From: an uncultured Lachnoanaerobaculum sp.
GTDB taxonomy: Bacteria > Bacillota > Clostridia > Lachnospirales > Lachnospiraceae
Length of the DNA stretch: 64,000 nt
Assembly (NCBI GenBank): GCA_946999385.1
Contig: CAMQCZ010000004.1
Span: 36,825 to 100,824, forward strand
Direction: 5' to 3'
Shown: one piece after another, positions 7,282 through 16,169 of the stretch
Layout of the letters: each line of letters opens with the position of its first letter
How positions within the stretch are numbered: the stretch's first letter is position 1
Position numbers and translations under genes: made by a program
The notes under the pieces: generated by a model
What the model saw: only the letters and a program-made list of their open reading frames with translations
The model's database searches: none
What the model was told of the DNA's origin: nothing

Positions 7282-10200
7282 ATGAGAATGAAATTTAAAA
7301 ATAAATATATAGCTTTTATATTAAGCTTTATTATCCTTGCGTCAAATATAAATATTTATACTAAAGCTGATATTATAAAAGAAATAGAAACAGATAATGT
7401 ACAAAAATATGATTTGGAAAAATCAGAGCTTGAGTCGGAGGATGAAGCTACATTTAATAAGGATAATGATTTATTTGAAAAAGAAAAAAATAAAAAAATA
7501 AGAGTTATTGTAGAATTGGACGGAAAAGCTGTTATAGATGAGGCAGTGAAAAGAAATATTGAATATAAAGATTTACCTGAAAATATCATTAAAGAAAAAA
7601 TGGATGAAATAGAAAAAGAACAGGAAGAATTTATTTCATATGCTGATAATAGTGATATAGAAATAGATGATACACAAAAAAGAAGCTATGATACTATTTT
7701 TAATGGTATAGCCTTAAATGTTAAGGAAGATGATATAGAAAGGCTTGAAAAAATAAAGGGAGTTAAGAATGTATATATATCTGAAGAATTTGAACGTCCC
7801 TTATTAGATTCCTCAAAGGATATTATAGGTACAAATTATGCTTGGGATACTTTAGGATATAAGGGGGAAGGTACAACAGTTGCAGTAATTGATTCAGGAC
7901 TTGATTATAAGCATAAAGCGTTAGTACTGGAGGATGAAGGCAAATTAAAGTTGAATAAGCAGGAAGTGGACAATATTATTTCAAAAGAAAATCTGAAAGG
8001 AAAATATTACAGCTCAAAAATCCCTTATGGTTATAATTATTATGATTTTAATGATAATCTATATGATAGCTATGGGGTTATGCATGGTATGCATGTAAGT
8101 GGTATTATAGCTGCAAATGATAAAAATATTAAAGGAGTAGCACCTAATGCACAGATACTGGCAATGAAGGTGTTTTCTGATGATAGGGCTTATCCGACAA
8201 CATTTACGGATATTTGGTTAAAGGCTTTAGATGATGCTATTAAATTAAAAGCTGATGTAGTTAATATGAGTCTTGGTTCGCCTGCCGGCTTTGCATATAA
8301 AGATAGAGAGTATCCGGAAGAAAATATTATAAATAAGGCAAATGCGGCAGGTATAGTGGTAAGTGTAGCTGCCGGTAATGATGCAAATATAGTAAATGAA
8401 AATATATATAGAGTTGATGCCTTAAAAGAAAATTATGATACGGCAGAAATCGCAAATCCTGCAATTAATGAAAATACTATAGCTGTGGCTTCTATGGAAA
8501 ATAAAAAACAAAAAGCTAATCTTTTAAAGTGGAAAAATGGTTTTAATGTAGAAAAAAAGGAAAGCATAATTTTAGCCGGTCCTCCTCATTCAAGGTCTAA
8601 GATTATAGCAGAATTTATTGATTTAAAAGATGCAAATGACTTAAATATATCAAAGGAAAAAATAGAAAATAAAATAGCTTTAGTAGAATATCCTTCAAGT
8701 GGAAATGTACAGGAGTATATGGATAAATTAAAAAAAATATCAGAACTAAAACCTGTAGCAATAGGCTTATATAATGATAAAAATCTCAATGACAGTTTAA
8801 GAGGAGGGCTTTCTTTATTGGGAGGAGCCGCTAAATTTGTTATATTTAGAATGAAAAGAAGTACTTATGATGAAATAAACAGAGATAAGCTGAGTGTATT
8901 TAGAGGACTTAAATTAGAAATACCAAATGAAGTTGAAGAAATTGATAATCCATTTTCAGGAGAAATATCAAGCTTTTCTTCATGGGGACCAAGCCCTGAT
9001 TTAAGAATTAAACCGGAAATAACAGCACCGGGTGGAAATATATATTCAACAAGTGAAGACAATGAATATAAAAATATGTCAGGAACCAGTATGGCAGCCC
9101 CTCAGGTTGCAGGTGCAGGTGCTATATTAAAGCAATATATAAGAGATAAAAATATTAAGGTAGAAAACGAGGCTGATTTTATCAAGCTTTTACTTATGAA
9201 TACAGCTACTCCTATTGTAGATAAAAATACCGGCCTGCCATATTTTGTAAGACAGCAAGGCAGTGGAGCTATGAATTTGGAAAAGGCTTTAAAAACTCCG
9301 GTTGTGGTTAGTGCGATAGGAACAAATGATGATAAAAAGGATGGTAAGCTTGAATTAAAAGAATTAGATAATAAAAAATTTAAAGCAAAGCTTGAATTTG
9401 AAAATTTTTCAAATGAAGATAAAACATATATAATAAAGCTTAGGGCTATAGGTGAAAAAATAGAAAATTCATATAGAATTGGGAAGGCAAGAGCTTTAAA
9501 TTCAAATATGGATAATATGCAAAAAGAAATAAATATAAGAGCTAATGAGAAAAAAAGTATAGATTTTAACATTGATTATTCTGATACGGACTTGGAAAAG
9601 GATAACTTTATTGAAGGATATTTTGAGATAGAAGACAAAGATAATATCAAAAAGCTTGATTTAAGCATTCCTTTTTTAGGATTTTATGGAGATTGGGATA
9701 AGCAAAGTGCTATAGATAGCTTTAATTTAAAAGAAAATAATAATGAAAAAAGAAATATTCAATTTTATATAAATAAAGACGAAAAAACGACTTCGTCATT
9801 GTTTGTTACTACACATATGCTTCCTCTTCCTATAGTTGATAATACAATTTATTTTTCTCCAAGCAGTACATATCATAATAATATTGTAGCCAGACTTGCA
9901 CCTCTTAGAAATATGGAAAATGTAGAATTTTCAATTTTAGATAAGGAAAGTGGAAAAAAATTAAGGACTTTAGGGAAAACATTATATGTAAGAAAATTAA
10001 ATGCTTTAGGTAGAAATAACAGTTTTAGAATGATGCCTGATTCTCTTTGGGACGGTAAGATTAATGGAATGGAGATAGAAGAAAATAAAAAATACATTTA
10101 TGAAATAAAGGCAAAGCTTAATACAAATAAGTCAAGTGAGCAAATTTATAGATATGATATAGCTACTGATAATACAGAGCCTATTATTTATGAGGGTACT

Positions 10201-12132
10201 AAATTACAAAAAAGCTCTAAAAAAGATGATAGGCTTGTAAATGTCAGTATGAAGCTTAAGGATGCAGGAATAGGCTTGCAGGATATTTATATAGAATCTG
10301 TGAAATATGAAAAAACAAAAAATGAAAATATCAATTTTCCGGGCTTGGATACACCACCAAGTTCAGGCAAAAAAAATGAAATTAAAAAAGAAGGCTCTAA
10401 ATTTATAGGAAAAGCAAAATATGGAAAATTTACCAAAATAAGCTTTGTTGATGAAGAAGTAAAGGATGGTAAAGTATTACCTAAAGTTTTAAATGGTAAA
10501 TTATTTATACCAAAGGATGCAATTCCAAATAATGAATATGAAAACGGATCAGTTTTTGTATGTATTAACGGGCATAGAAATAAAGATATAGAAGTAATTT
10601 GCCCATATTTTGCAGATACCTCACATATACAGGTAATAGCAAAGGATCAGCTTAGCAATAAAGCTTCCATAGAATTGGAAACAGGTTTTGATGAAAATTA
10701 TAATACTATAAATTTTTTGAATTTTTATAATTCTATAAAGGAAAATAATATAGATATATATGTAAATGATATTAAGCTTGATAAAAATACTTATACTTCA
10801 AAGGAGAATAAGCTTAAGGTAAAAATAAAATTAAATAATAATAAATATATCAGTACACTTTACATAAAGAAAAACAAAAGAGATATAGCTTATATAATAG
10901 ATATGGATAATTATAAGCTCGATAATGTTGAAAAATATAAGTATAAATATAATGAAGATGAAAATAGCATTGAATTTGAGCTTGATCCATTTGATCATAG
11001 CTGTGAAATTATAACAGCATTTAAGGATGGAAAAACACCTGAGATAAAAGAGAAAAAAGATATAAATATTGATTTGTCAAAGATATCCTTAGACAATTTT
11101 AAAGAAATAAAATTAGATAATGAAAGTATAGAAGTTGATTCACAAAATCCAAGCTTTATTACGAAGAGCGGAAGAATAAAATTACAACTTATATATGCCG
11201 ATAATGCTAAAAAAGATATAGATAATATAAGCATAAGGCAGGCAGGAAAAATAATAAAGCTAAAAAAAGAACAATATTTTGATTTAGAGGAAGAAAGATG
11301 TTCAGGATATAGCTCAAGTAGATACGCTATAAATATTTATTATAATATAGATGATGATGCAGATATAGAAATAAAATATAAAAATGAAGGCTTGGCTCAG
11401 AGTAAGCTTGCAAGCTCTTCAGATGGTGAAGATATAAATGAGTCTGATATAAATGATGAAGAGTATAAATATCCGAATATATTTATAACAAGTCCGAGTT
11501 TGTTGGATGTAGTCAGTGATCAATTAGTAAAGGACGGTAATTTATTAGTTAAGGGTTTTGTATCAAATATAAAAAATGATGATGAAATTTTATATATGAA
11601 TATAAATTTAGTTGATAAATATGGTAATTTAATTAATGATCAAATAAAGATAGATCAGTCTGAGCTTATAAAAAAACCGCTTAGTAAAAAAGAAAAGGGT
11701 AAAAATGTAATTTATGGATATATTTATGAATTTGAGAAGGAATTACCTGTAGAAGGATTTAATCTTAATATACGTGCCGAGGTATTTACAAAAAAAGGAT
11801 TAAAGGCAAGTATAGTAAGAAGATTATTTTATGACAATAAAAGACCTGAAATAAAATATAAGGTTCAAAAGCATAGTCTAGGTGCAGACAGTGCAAGTAT
11901 TAATATTAAGGTGAGTGATAACTCTATAAAACTAAAATTATATAAGGGGGATTCGCTTATAGATGTTGTTGATAATACAAGTATTTCTTTTGAGTCAGAT
12001 ACAGGTGTTGAATTGGAAAAAGAAATAGATTTTGAATTATCAAAGGGGCAAAATCATATCATAATAAAGGCTGAGGATCTTGCCGGTCAGATTTCACAGA
12101 AGGATATTTATATTTATAGGACACAGAATTAA
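7282..12132 (+). CDS. Large secreted subtilisin-like serine protease (S8, lactocepin/C5a-peptidase type)
   Basis: A 1616-residue cell-envelope or secreted protease. Order of parts: signal peptide (about 1-29), I9-like propeptide (about 70-170, ending near YISEEFERPL), then the S8 catalytic domain. The triad is Asp204 in AVIDSGLD, His268 in MHGMHVSG, and Ser603 in MSGTSMAAPQVAG, with oxyanion-hole Asn366 in VAAGND. A PA-like insert of about 200 residues sits between Asn366 and Ser603, as in lactocepin and C5a peptidases. Beyond about residue 690 come Fn3-like and other beta-rich modules for 900 residues. There is no LPxTG, membrane segment or SLH domain at the C-terminus, so retention on the surface is unexplained. 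The gene follows the low-complexity protein by 6 nt and ends at a terminator. Likely substrates are host or dietary proteins; specificity is unknown. Confidence 0.9.
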   Translation: MRMKFKNKYIAFILSFIILASNINIYTKADIIKEIETDNVQKYDLEKSELESEDEATFNKDNDLFEKEKNKKIRVIVELDGKAVIDEAVKRNIEYKDLPENIIKEKMDEIEKEQEEFISYADNSDIEIDDTQKRSYDTIFNGIALNVKEDDIERLEKIKGVKNVYISEEFERPLLDSSKDIIGTNYAWDTLGYKGEGTTVAVIDSGLDYKHKALVLEDEGKLKLNKQEVDNIISKENLKGKYYSSKIPYGYNYYDFNDNLYDSYGVMHGMHVSGIIAANDKNIKGVAPNAQILAMKVFSDDRAYPTTFTDIWLKALDDAIKLKADVVNMSLGSPAGFAYKDREYPEENIINKANAAGIVVSVAAGNDANIVNENIYRVDALKENYDTAEIANPAINENTIAVASMENKKQKANLLKWKNGFNVEKKESIILAGPPHSRSKIIAEFIDLKDANDLNISKEKIENKIALVEYPSSGNVQEYMDKLKKISELKPVAIGLYNDKNLNDSLRGGLSLLGGAAKFVIFRMKRSTYDEINRDKLSVFRGLKLEIPNEVEEIDNPFSGEISSFSSWGPSPDLRIKPEITAPGGNIYSTSEDNEYKNMSGTSMAAPQVAGAGAILKQYIRDKNIKVENEADFIKLLLMNTATPIVDKNTGLPYFVRQQGSGAMNLEKALKTPVVVSAIGTNDDKKDGKLELKELDNKKFKAKLEFENFSNEDKTYIIKLRAIGEKIENSYRIGKARALNSNMDNMQKEINIRANEKKSIDFNIDYSDTDLEKDNFIEGYFEIEDKDNIKKLDLSIPFLGFYGDWDKQSAIDSFNLKENNNEKRNIQFYINKDEKTTSSLFVTTHMLPLPIVDNTIYFSPSSTYHNNIVARLAPLRNMENVEFSILDKESGKKLRTLGKTLYVRKLNALGRNNSFRMMPDSLWDGKINGMEIEENKKYIYEIKAKLNTNKSSEQIYRYDIATDNTEPIIYEGTKLQKSSKKDDRLVNVSMKLKDAGIGLQDIYIESVKYEKTKNENINFPGLDTPPSSGKKNEIKKEGSKFIGKAKYGKFTKISFVDEEVKDGKVLPKVLNGKLFIPKDAIPNNEYENGSVFVCINGHRNKDIEVICPYFADTSHIQVIAKDQLSNKASIELETGFDENYNTINFLNFYNSIKENNIDIYVNDIKLDKNTYTSKENKLKVKIKLNNNKYISTLYIKKNKRDIAYIIDMDNYKLDNVEKYKYKYNEDENSIEFELDPFDHSCEIITAFKDGKTPEIKEKKDINIDLSKISLDNFKEIKLDNESIEVDSQNPSFITKSGRIKLQLIYADNAKKDIDNISIRQAGKIIKLKKEQYFDLEEERCSGYSSSRYAINIYYNIDDDADIEIKYKNEGLAQSKLASSSDGEDINESDINDEEYKYPNIFITSPSLLDVVSDQLVKDGNLLVKGFVSNIKNDDEILYMNINLVDKYGNLINDQIKIDQSELIKKPLSKKEKGKNVIYGYIYEFEKELPVEGFNLNIRAEVFTKKGLKASIVRRLFYDNKRPEIKYKVQKHSLGADSASINIKVSDNSIKLKLYKGDSLIDVVDNTSISFESDTGVELEKEIDFELSKGQNHIIIKAEDLAGQISQKDIYIYRTQN

Positions 12133-12179
12133 TCCGGAATTTTCACAAAATAAAAATATTTATTACACAGTTTAAACAC

Positions 12180-12235
12180 AAAGCATTGATATATTTAACG
12201 CATAGAGCTTAAAGATATCAATGCTTTAAATTTTT
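12180..12235 (+). terminator. Intrinsic terminator after subtilase
   Basis: A perfect 13-bp stem (12180-12192 with 12215-12227), a 22-nt loop, and AAATTTTTAA after the right arm. It lies about 48 nt after the subtilase stop and just ahead of htrA. Confidence 0.7.
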
Positions 12236-12252
12236 AAGATAGGAGAAATGAT

Positions 12253-13689
12253 ATGTCTAGTGAATTTGATGATATTAATGAAAATATAGATGAAATGGAG
12301 AAACTTAACAATAATAATATAAAAGAAACTACAAATGAAACTATGGATATAGAAGATAATATTATTGAAAATGATAAAGCTCAAATCAATGATAATATAA
12401 ATAAAATGGATAGTACAGCTTGCCCTTATACAAATATAGATGATAAAAATAAACAAGGAAAATATAAGAAAAAAAATCACAGCTTTGTAAAAAAGTTTTC
12501 AGCTTTAGTAGTTTATGCTGTTCTTTTTGGTGCTATAGCAGGATCTACAATGATTGCTGTAGAAAGAAATTTTCCTATCAAGGCTAAATCAGGTGATGTA
12601 GTTATAGGAAAACAGGATAATGATAAAAAAACTGATATAGAAAGTATTGAGGATAAGTCACAGTCAAAAAATGTTCAAAATAAAATAGGAGATGTTTCAT
12701 CAATAGTTACAAAAGCAATGCCGTCAGTAGTTGCAATAAATGCAAAAAGTGAAGTGAGTGCATATACGTGGTTTGGAAGGACACAAACATATGAGTCTGA
12801 TTCGAGTGGTTCAGGTATAATAATAGGTAAAAACAATGATGAATTATTAATGGTTACAAATAATCATGTTGTAGAGAATACAAATAAGCTTAGTGTTGTA
12901 TTTATTGACGGAAATGAAGTGGAAGCTACTGTTAAAGGTTCAGATAGTGAAGCTGATATAGCGGTTATAGCAGTAAAGCTTTCAGATTTGAAGGATGAAA
13001 CTAAAAAACAAATTGAAGTTGCAAGCATAGGCGACAGCTCAAAGTTAAAGGTTGGAGAGGGAGTTGTAGCTATTGGTAATGCACTCGGTTATGGTCAGTC
13101 AGTAACTGTAGGATATATATCAGCCTTAAATAGAGATGTAGAAGTAGGAGATGGAATAAAGAGAAAACTCTTACAAACAGATGCGGCTATAAATCCCGGA
13201 AATTCAGGAGGTGCCTTGATTAATTCAAATGGTGAGATTATAGGAATAAATTCTGCAAAATATTCTTCAACATCTGTAGAAGGTATGGGATATGCAATTC
13301 CTATTAATGATGTACAAGATTTAATAAAGAACCTTGCCAAAAGACAAACAAGAACAAAGGTTGCAGAAAAGGATCAAGGATATTTGGGTATACAAGGTCA
13401 GAATATTGATATAGAGATGTCAAAGGCTTATGATATGCCGAGAGGAGTCTATGTATATAAGGTTATAGAAGGTGGAGCAAGTGTTAAGAGCGAATTGAAA
13501 GAAAAGGATATTATAACAAAATTGGATTCTGAGCGTGTAACAAGTATGCAGGAATTAAAAGAAGCTTTGTCTTACTATAAGGTTGGTGATAAGGTAAAAT
13601 TAACCATACAAAGATTACAGGGTAGTGAGTATAAGGAACAGGAGATAGAAATAACATTAGGAAAATTAGATAAGCAGGAACAAAACTAG
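12253..13689 (+). CDS. htrA: HtrA/DegP-family membrane-anchored serine protease
   Basis: A 478-residue S1C quality-control protease acting at the outer face of the membrane. It has an acidic, Asn-rich cytoplasmic N-terminus (about 1-80), one transmembrane helix (about 85-105), a trypsin-like domain (about 150-360), and one PDZ domain (about 375-470, starting at GYLGIQGQ). The triad is intact: His205 in TNNHVV, Asp235 in EADIAVIAV, and Ser318 in NPGNSGGALIN. An AGGAGA site lies 8 nt before the ATG. It is flanked by terminators, so it is probably transcribed alone. Placement next to a large secreted protease fits a role in exported-protein folding and turnover, but this is inference. Confidence 0.95.
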   Translation: MSSEFDDINENIDEMEKLNNNNIKETTNETMDIEDNIIENDKAQINDNINKMDSTACPYTNIDDKNKQGKYKKKNHSFVKKFSALVVYAVLFGAIAGSTMIAVERNFPIKAKSGDVVIGKQDNDKKTDIESIEDKSQSKNVQNKIGDVSSIVTKAMPSVVAINAKSEVSAYTWFGRTQTYESDSSGSGIIIGKNNDELLMVTNNHVVENTNKLSVVFIDGNEVEATVKGSDSEADIAVIAVKLSDLKDETKKQIEVASIGDSSKLKVGEGVVAIGNALGYGQSVTVGYISALNRDVEVGDGIKRKLLQTDAAINPGNSGGALINSNGEIIGINSAKYSSTSVEGMGYAIPINDVQDLIKNLAKRQTRTKVAEKDQGYLGIQGQNIDIEMSKAYDMPRGVYVYKVIEGGASVKSELKEKDIITKLDSERVTSMQELKEALSYYKVGDKVKLTIQRLQGSEYKEQEIEITLGKLDKQEQN

Positions 13690-13706
13690 AATTTTACTTT
13701 ATAAGC

Positions 13707-13785
13707 TTGTAAAAGAAAGTATCAGTATAAGTAAGTAAATGCTTTGCTTTTATACTGAAACCTTCTTTTACAAATTTTAATTTTA
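13707..13785 (+). terminator. Long intrinsic terminator after htrA
   Basis: A 24-bp stem with two mismatches (13707-13730 with 13750-13773), a 19-nt loop, followed by ATTTTAATTTTA. Confidence 0.8.
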
Positions 13786-13836
13786 ATAAATAATTATAAA
13801 TGCTTGAAATATATAAAAAAAGGTGATAAAATACCA

Positions 13837-13888
13837 TATAATATATAAGGAGGATAAAAAGTGGACCAAATGGTCCACTTTTTATATG
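13837..13888 (+). promoter_or_regulatory. Promoter -10 box and terminator-like leader hairpin at head of rimP operon
   Basis: TATAAT at 13837-13842 has no clear -35 partner. Immediately downstream are a perfect Shine-Dalgarno, AAGGAGG (13847-13853), and a GTG codon (13861) that sits inside a perfect palindrome: the 13-bp arms 13856-13868 and 13871-13883 enclose only AA. The right arm ends in five Ts, so the RNA would fold into a compact terminator-like hairpin hiding that GTG. This could be an attenuator or translation-controlled leader for the whole rimP-ribF operon, or the stop for read-through from htrA. Confidence 0.55.
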
Positions 13889-13914
13889 TTATTTCAGAAA
13901 TAAAAGAGGTAAAA

Positions 13915-14385
13915 ATGACTAAAAGTGAAATTTATGTTGAAAAAACGAACAAATATTTAGAAGAGCTTACTAAAGAGATGGACTTTGAAATAGTAGATGT
14001 AGAATTTGTAAAAGAGGCTTCACAATATTATCTTAGAATATATTGTGATATAGATAAAGAAGGTGGTATTTCTATAGATGATTGCGTTGAAATTTCAAAA
14101 AAAGTAAGTGCTTGGCTTGATAAGGAGGATTTTATACCGGAAGAATACATTTTAGAGGTGAGTTCTCCGGGACTTGGCAGAGCTTTAAGAAAGGATAAAG
14201 ACTTTCAAAGAGAGTTGGGTAAAGAGGTTGAGCTTAAATTATTTAAAGCTATAAATAATCAAAAAGAATTTAGAGGTATATTGAAATCCTTTGATAAAGA
14301 AGGTATTTTCATAGAAATAGACAATGAAGATAAAAAATTTGCAAGAAGTGAAGTTGCAAAAATAAATTTGGCATTAGATTTTTAA
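13915..14385 (+). CDS. rimP: Ribosome maturation factor RimP
   Basis: A 156-residue assembly factor for the 30S subunit. Family features are FEIVDVEFVKE near the N-terminus, RIYCDIDKEGGISIDDC, and EEYILEVSSPGLGRALRKDKDF in the middle, followed by the small C-terminal SH3-like domain. I place the start at ATG 13915 (AGAGGT 4 nt upstream) because homology begins there. An in-frame GTG at 13861 with a better ribosome site would add 18 residues, but it lies within the leader hairpin. It is first gene of the operon, 23 nt before nusA. Confidence 0.93.
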   Translation: MTKSEIYVEKTNKYLEELTKEMDFEIVDVEFVKEASQYYLRIYCDIDKEGGISIDDCVEISKKVSAWLDKEDFIPEEYILEVSSPGLGRALRKDKDFQRELGKEVELKLFKAINNQKEFRGILKSFDKEGIFIEIDNEDKKFARSEVAKINLALDF

Positions 14386-14408
14386 TAAGTGGAGGAATAA
14401 GGAAAAAA

Positions 14409-15599
14409 ATGAGTAAGGATATATTAGAATCGTTAGAAATATTAAAAAGAGAAAAAAATATTGATACTGAAGTTTTATTGGAAGCTATAGAAAATTCTAT
14501 TATGTCAGCTTGTAAAAGCAATTTTGGAACAGCTGATAATATAAAAATAATAAAAAATCTTGAAAAAGGAGAATATAAGATTTTTCAGGAAAAGGAAATT
14601 GTAGAAAAAGTAGATAAAAAGAATTTAGAGGAAAAATCCTTATATATAAGCCTTGAAGAAGCAAGACAAATAAAGCCTAATTATAATTTGGGAGATAAAA
14701 TTCTCATACCGGTAAAATTAGAAAATTTGAGCAGAATTTCAGCAGCTAATGGTAAAAATGTCATTCTTCAAAAAATTAGAGAAGAGGGTAAAAAGTCTAT
14801 ATTTGAAAAATTCAGACAAAAGGAGAAGGATATTGTAACTGCTGTTGTTCAACGTAGAATAGGTAATAGTGTAGCTGTCAATATTGACGATTATGATGCT
14901 ATATTAGCCGAAAATGAACAGGTGCCGGGAGAAATTTTGGAGCCTACACAGCATATAAAGGTATATTTGCTTGAGGTTAAAGAAACAACAAAAGGTCCTA
15001 AGCTTACTATATCAAGAACACATCCTGATTTAGTAAAAAGACTTTTTGAAAAAGAGGTTGTTGAAATCAAGGATGGTATAGTAGAGATTAAAGCTATAAG
15101 TAGGGAAGCGGGTTCAAGAACTAAGATAGCAGTAAGCAGCATTAGTGAAAAGGTTGATCCTGTAGGAGCCTGCGTAGGCTTGAATGGCAATAGAGTAAAT
15201 ATGATAGTACAGGAGCTTAGAGGCGAAAAAATAGATATAATTAATTGGAGTGATAATTCAGCAGTTTTGATAGAAAATTCATTGAGCCCTGCAAAGGTTA
15301 TTTGTGTAGTTGCAGATGATGAATTGAAGGAAGCAATAGTTATTGTTCCTGATTATCAATTATCCTTAGCTATAGGTAAGGAAGGTCAAAATGCAAGATT
15401 GGCTGCAAAGCTTACAGGATATAAAATTGACATAAAAAGTGAAAGTCAGGCCAGACAGCAGGGACTGTTTGAAGAGCTGGGAATAGATTATCAATCAGAG
15501 GGAAGTGTTAATTTGGAAGAAACATTTTATGAGGATTATAAAAATATTCTGGCTGATATGAAAAAGGGGAAAGATGATGAACAAGAAGTTACCTCTTAG
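14409..15599 (+). CDS. nusA: Transcription termination/antitermination factor NusA
   Basis: A 396-residue RNA-polymerase-binding factor. The N-terminal domain starts MSKDILESLEILKREKNID. The S1 domain lies around residues 135-200 (DIVTAVVQRR onward). KH1 is marked by AGSRTKIAVSS and the GACVGLNGNRVN loop, and KH2 by LAIGKEGQNARLAAKLTG. The length is that of Gram-positive NusA without the acidic C-terminal repeats of E. coli. A GGAGGAATAAGG-type ribosome site precedes it. Its last 26 nt overlap the rnpM start, indicating coupling. Confidence 0.96.
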   Translation: MSKDILESLEILKREKNIDTEVLLEAIENSIMSACKSNFGTADNIKIIKNLEKGEYKIFQEKEIVEKVDKKNLEEKSLYISLEEARQIKPNYNLGDKILIPVKLENLSRISAANGKNVILQKIREEGKKSIFEKFRQKEKDIVTAVVQRRIGNSVAVNIDDYDAILAENEQVPGEILEPTQHIKVYLLEVKETTKGPKLTISRTHPDLVKRLFEKEVVEIKDGIVEIKAISREAGSRTKIAVSSISEKVDPVGACVGLNGNRVNMIVQELRGEKIDIINWSDNSAVLIENSLSPAKVICVVADDELKEAIVIVPDYQLSLAIGKEGQNARLAAKLTGYKIDIKSESQARQQGLFEELGIDYQSEGSVNLEETFYEDYKNILADMKKGKDDEQEVTS

Positions 15600-15828
15600 A
15601 TTGTGTATAGCCTGCTTAAAGCTCAAGGATAAAAAAGAGCTTATAAGAATTGTTAAGAATGATGAAGGTATAAGTCTTGACAGAACAGGTAAAAAAAATG
15701 GTAGGGGTGCATATATTTGTAATGATATAGAATGCTTAAAAAAAGCTATAAAATCAAAGGCCTTGAATAAAGCATTTAAACAAAGTGTAGATAAAGATAC
15801 TTATGATAAATTATTAGAGGAATGGTAA
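15574..15828 (+). CDS. rnpM: RnpM (YlxR, DUF448) RNase P modulator
   Basis: An 84-residue RNA-binding protein. The YlxR signature is clear: LCIACLKLKDKKELIRIVK, then GRGAYICNDIECLKKAIK. In B. subtilis this family modulates RNase P; a similar role here follows from family membership only. Two adjacent ATGs (15574 and 15577) are possible starts, served by AGGGGA. It overlaps nusA by 26 nt and the ylxQ gene by about 7 nt. Confidence 0.9.
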   Translation: MMNKKLPLRLCIACLKLKDKKELIRIVKNDEGISLDRTGKKNGRGAYICNDIECLKKAIKSKALNKAFKQSVDKDTYDKLLEEW

Positions 15829-16169
15829 AAAATATGAATGACAGATTTTTGTCTATGCTTGGATTAGCAACCAGAGCCTTCAAGCTGCTTAGTGGAGAAT
15901 TTTCTACTGAAAAGGCTATAAAATCAAGAAAAGCAAAGCTCGTATTGGTTGCAGGAGATGCATCGGAAAATACAAAAAAATTATTTTTAGATAAATGTAA
16001 ATTTTACAAGATAAAAATATATATTTGTTCAAATAAAGAAAAGTTGGGAAAAGCTATAGGAAAGAGTGAAAGATCATCTATAGCTATAATGGATAATAAT
16101 TTTGCTACTAATATTGAAAAATTAATAAATGAAGGTAGCCGGCAGGAGGAAGAATTTGAGAATAAATGA
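15822..16169 (+). CDS. L7Ae-family ribosomal protein YlxQ
   Basis: A small L7Ae/L30e/S12e/Gadd45-type RNA-binding protein (115 residues from 15822, or 111 from ATG 15834). Family markers are FLSMLGLATRAFKLLSGE at the start, KLVLVAGDASENTKK, and a central LGKAIGKSERSSIAIMD. The second ATG matches where relatives begin, but AGAGG at 15816-15820 does not decide clearly between the two. It overlaps rnpM at its start and the infB start at its end, as is usual between nusA and infB in Firmicutes. Confidence 0.85.
   Translation: MVKNMNDRFLSMLGLATRAFKLLSGEFSTEKAIKSRKAKLVLVAGDASENTKKLFLDKCKFYKIKIYICSNKEKLGKAIGKSERSSIAIMDNNFATNIEKLINEGSRQEEEFENK

Noticed and set aside
9102..9572. A 156-codon minus-strand frame within the subtilase gene
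   Set aside because: It lies opposite strongly conserved catalytic-domain codons, and no motif or start signal supports it.
13861..13914. GTG 13861 as the true start of RimP
   Set aside because: The 18 added residues have no counterpart in RimP and are encoded by the hairpin; kept only as a regulatory possibility.
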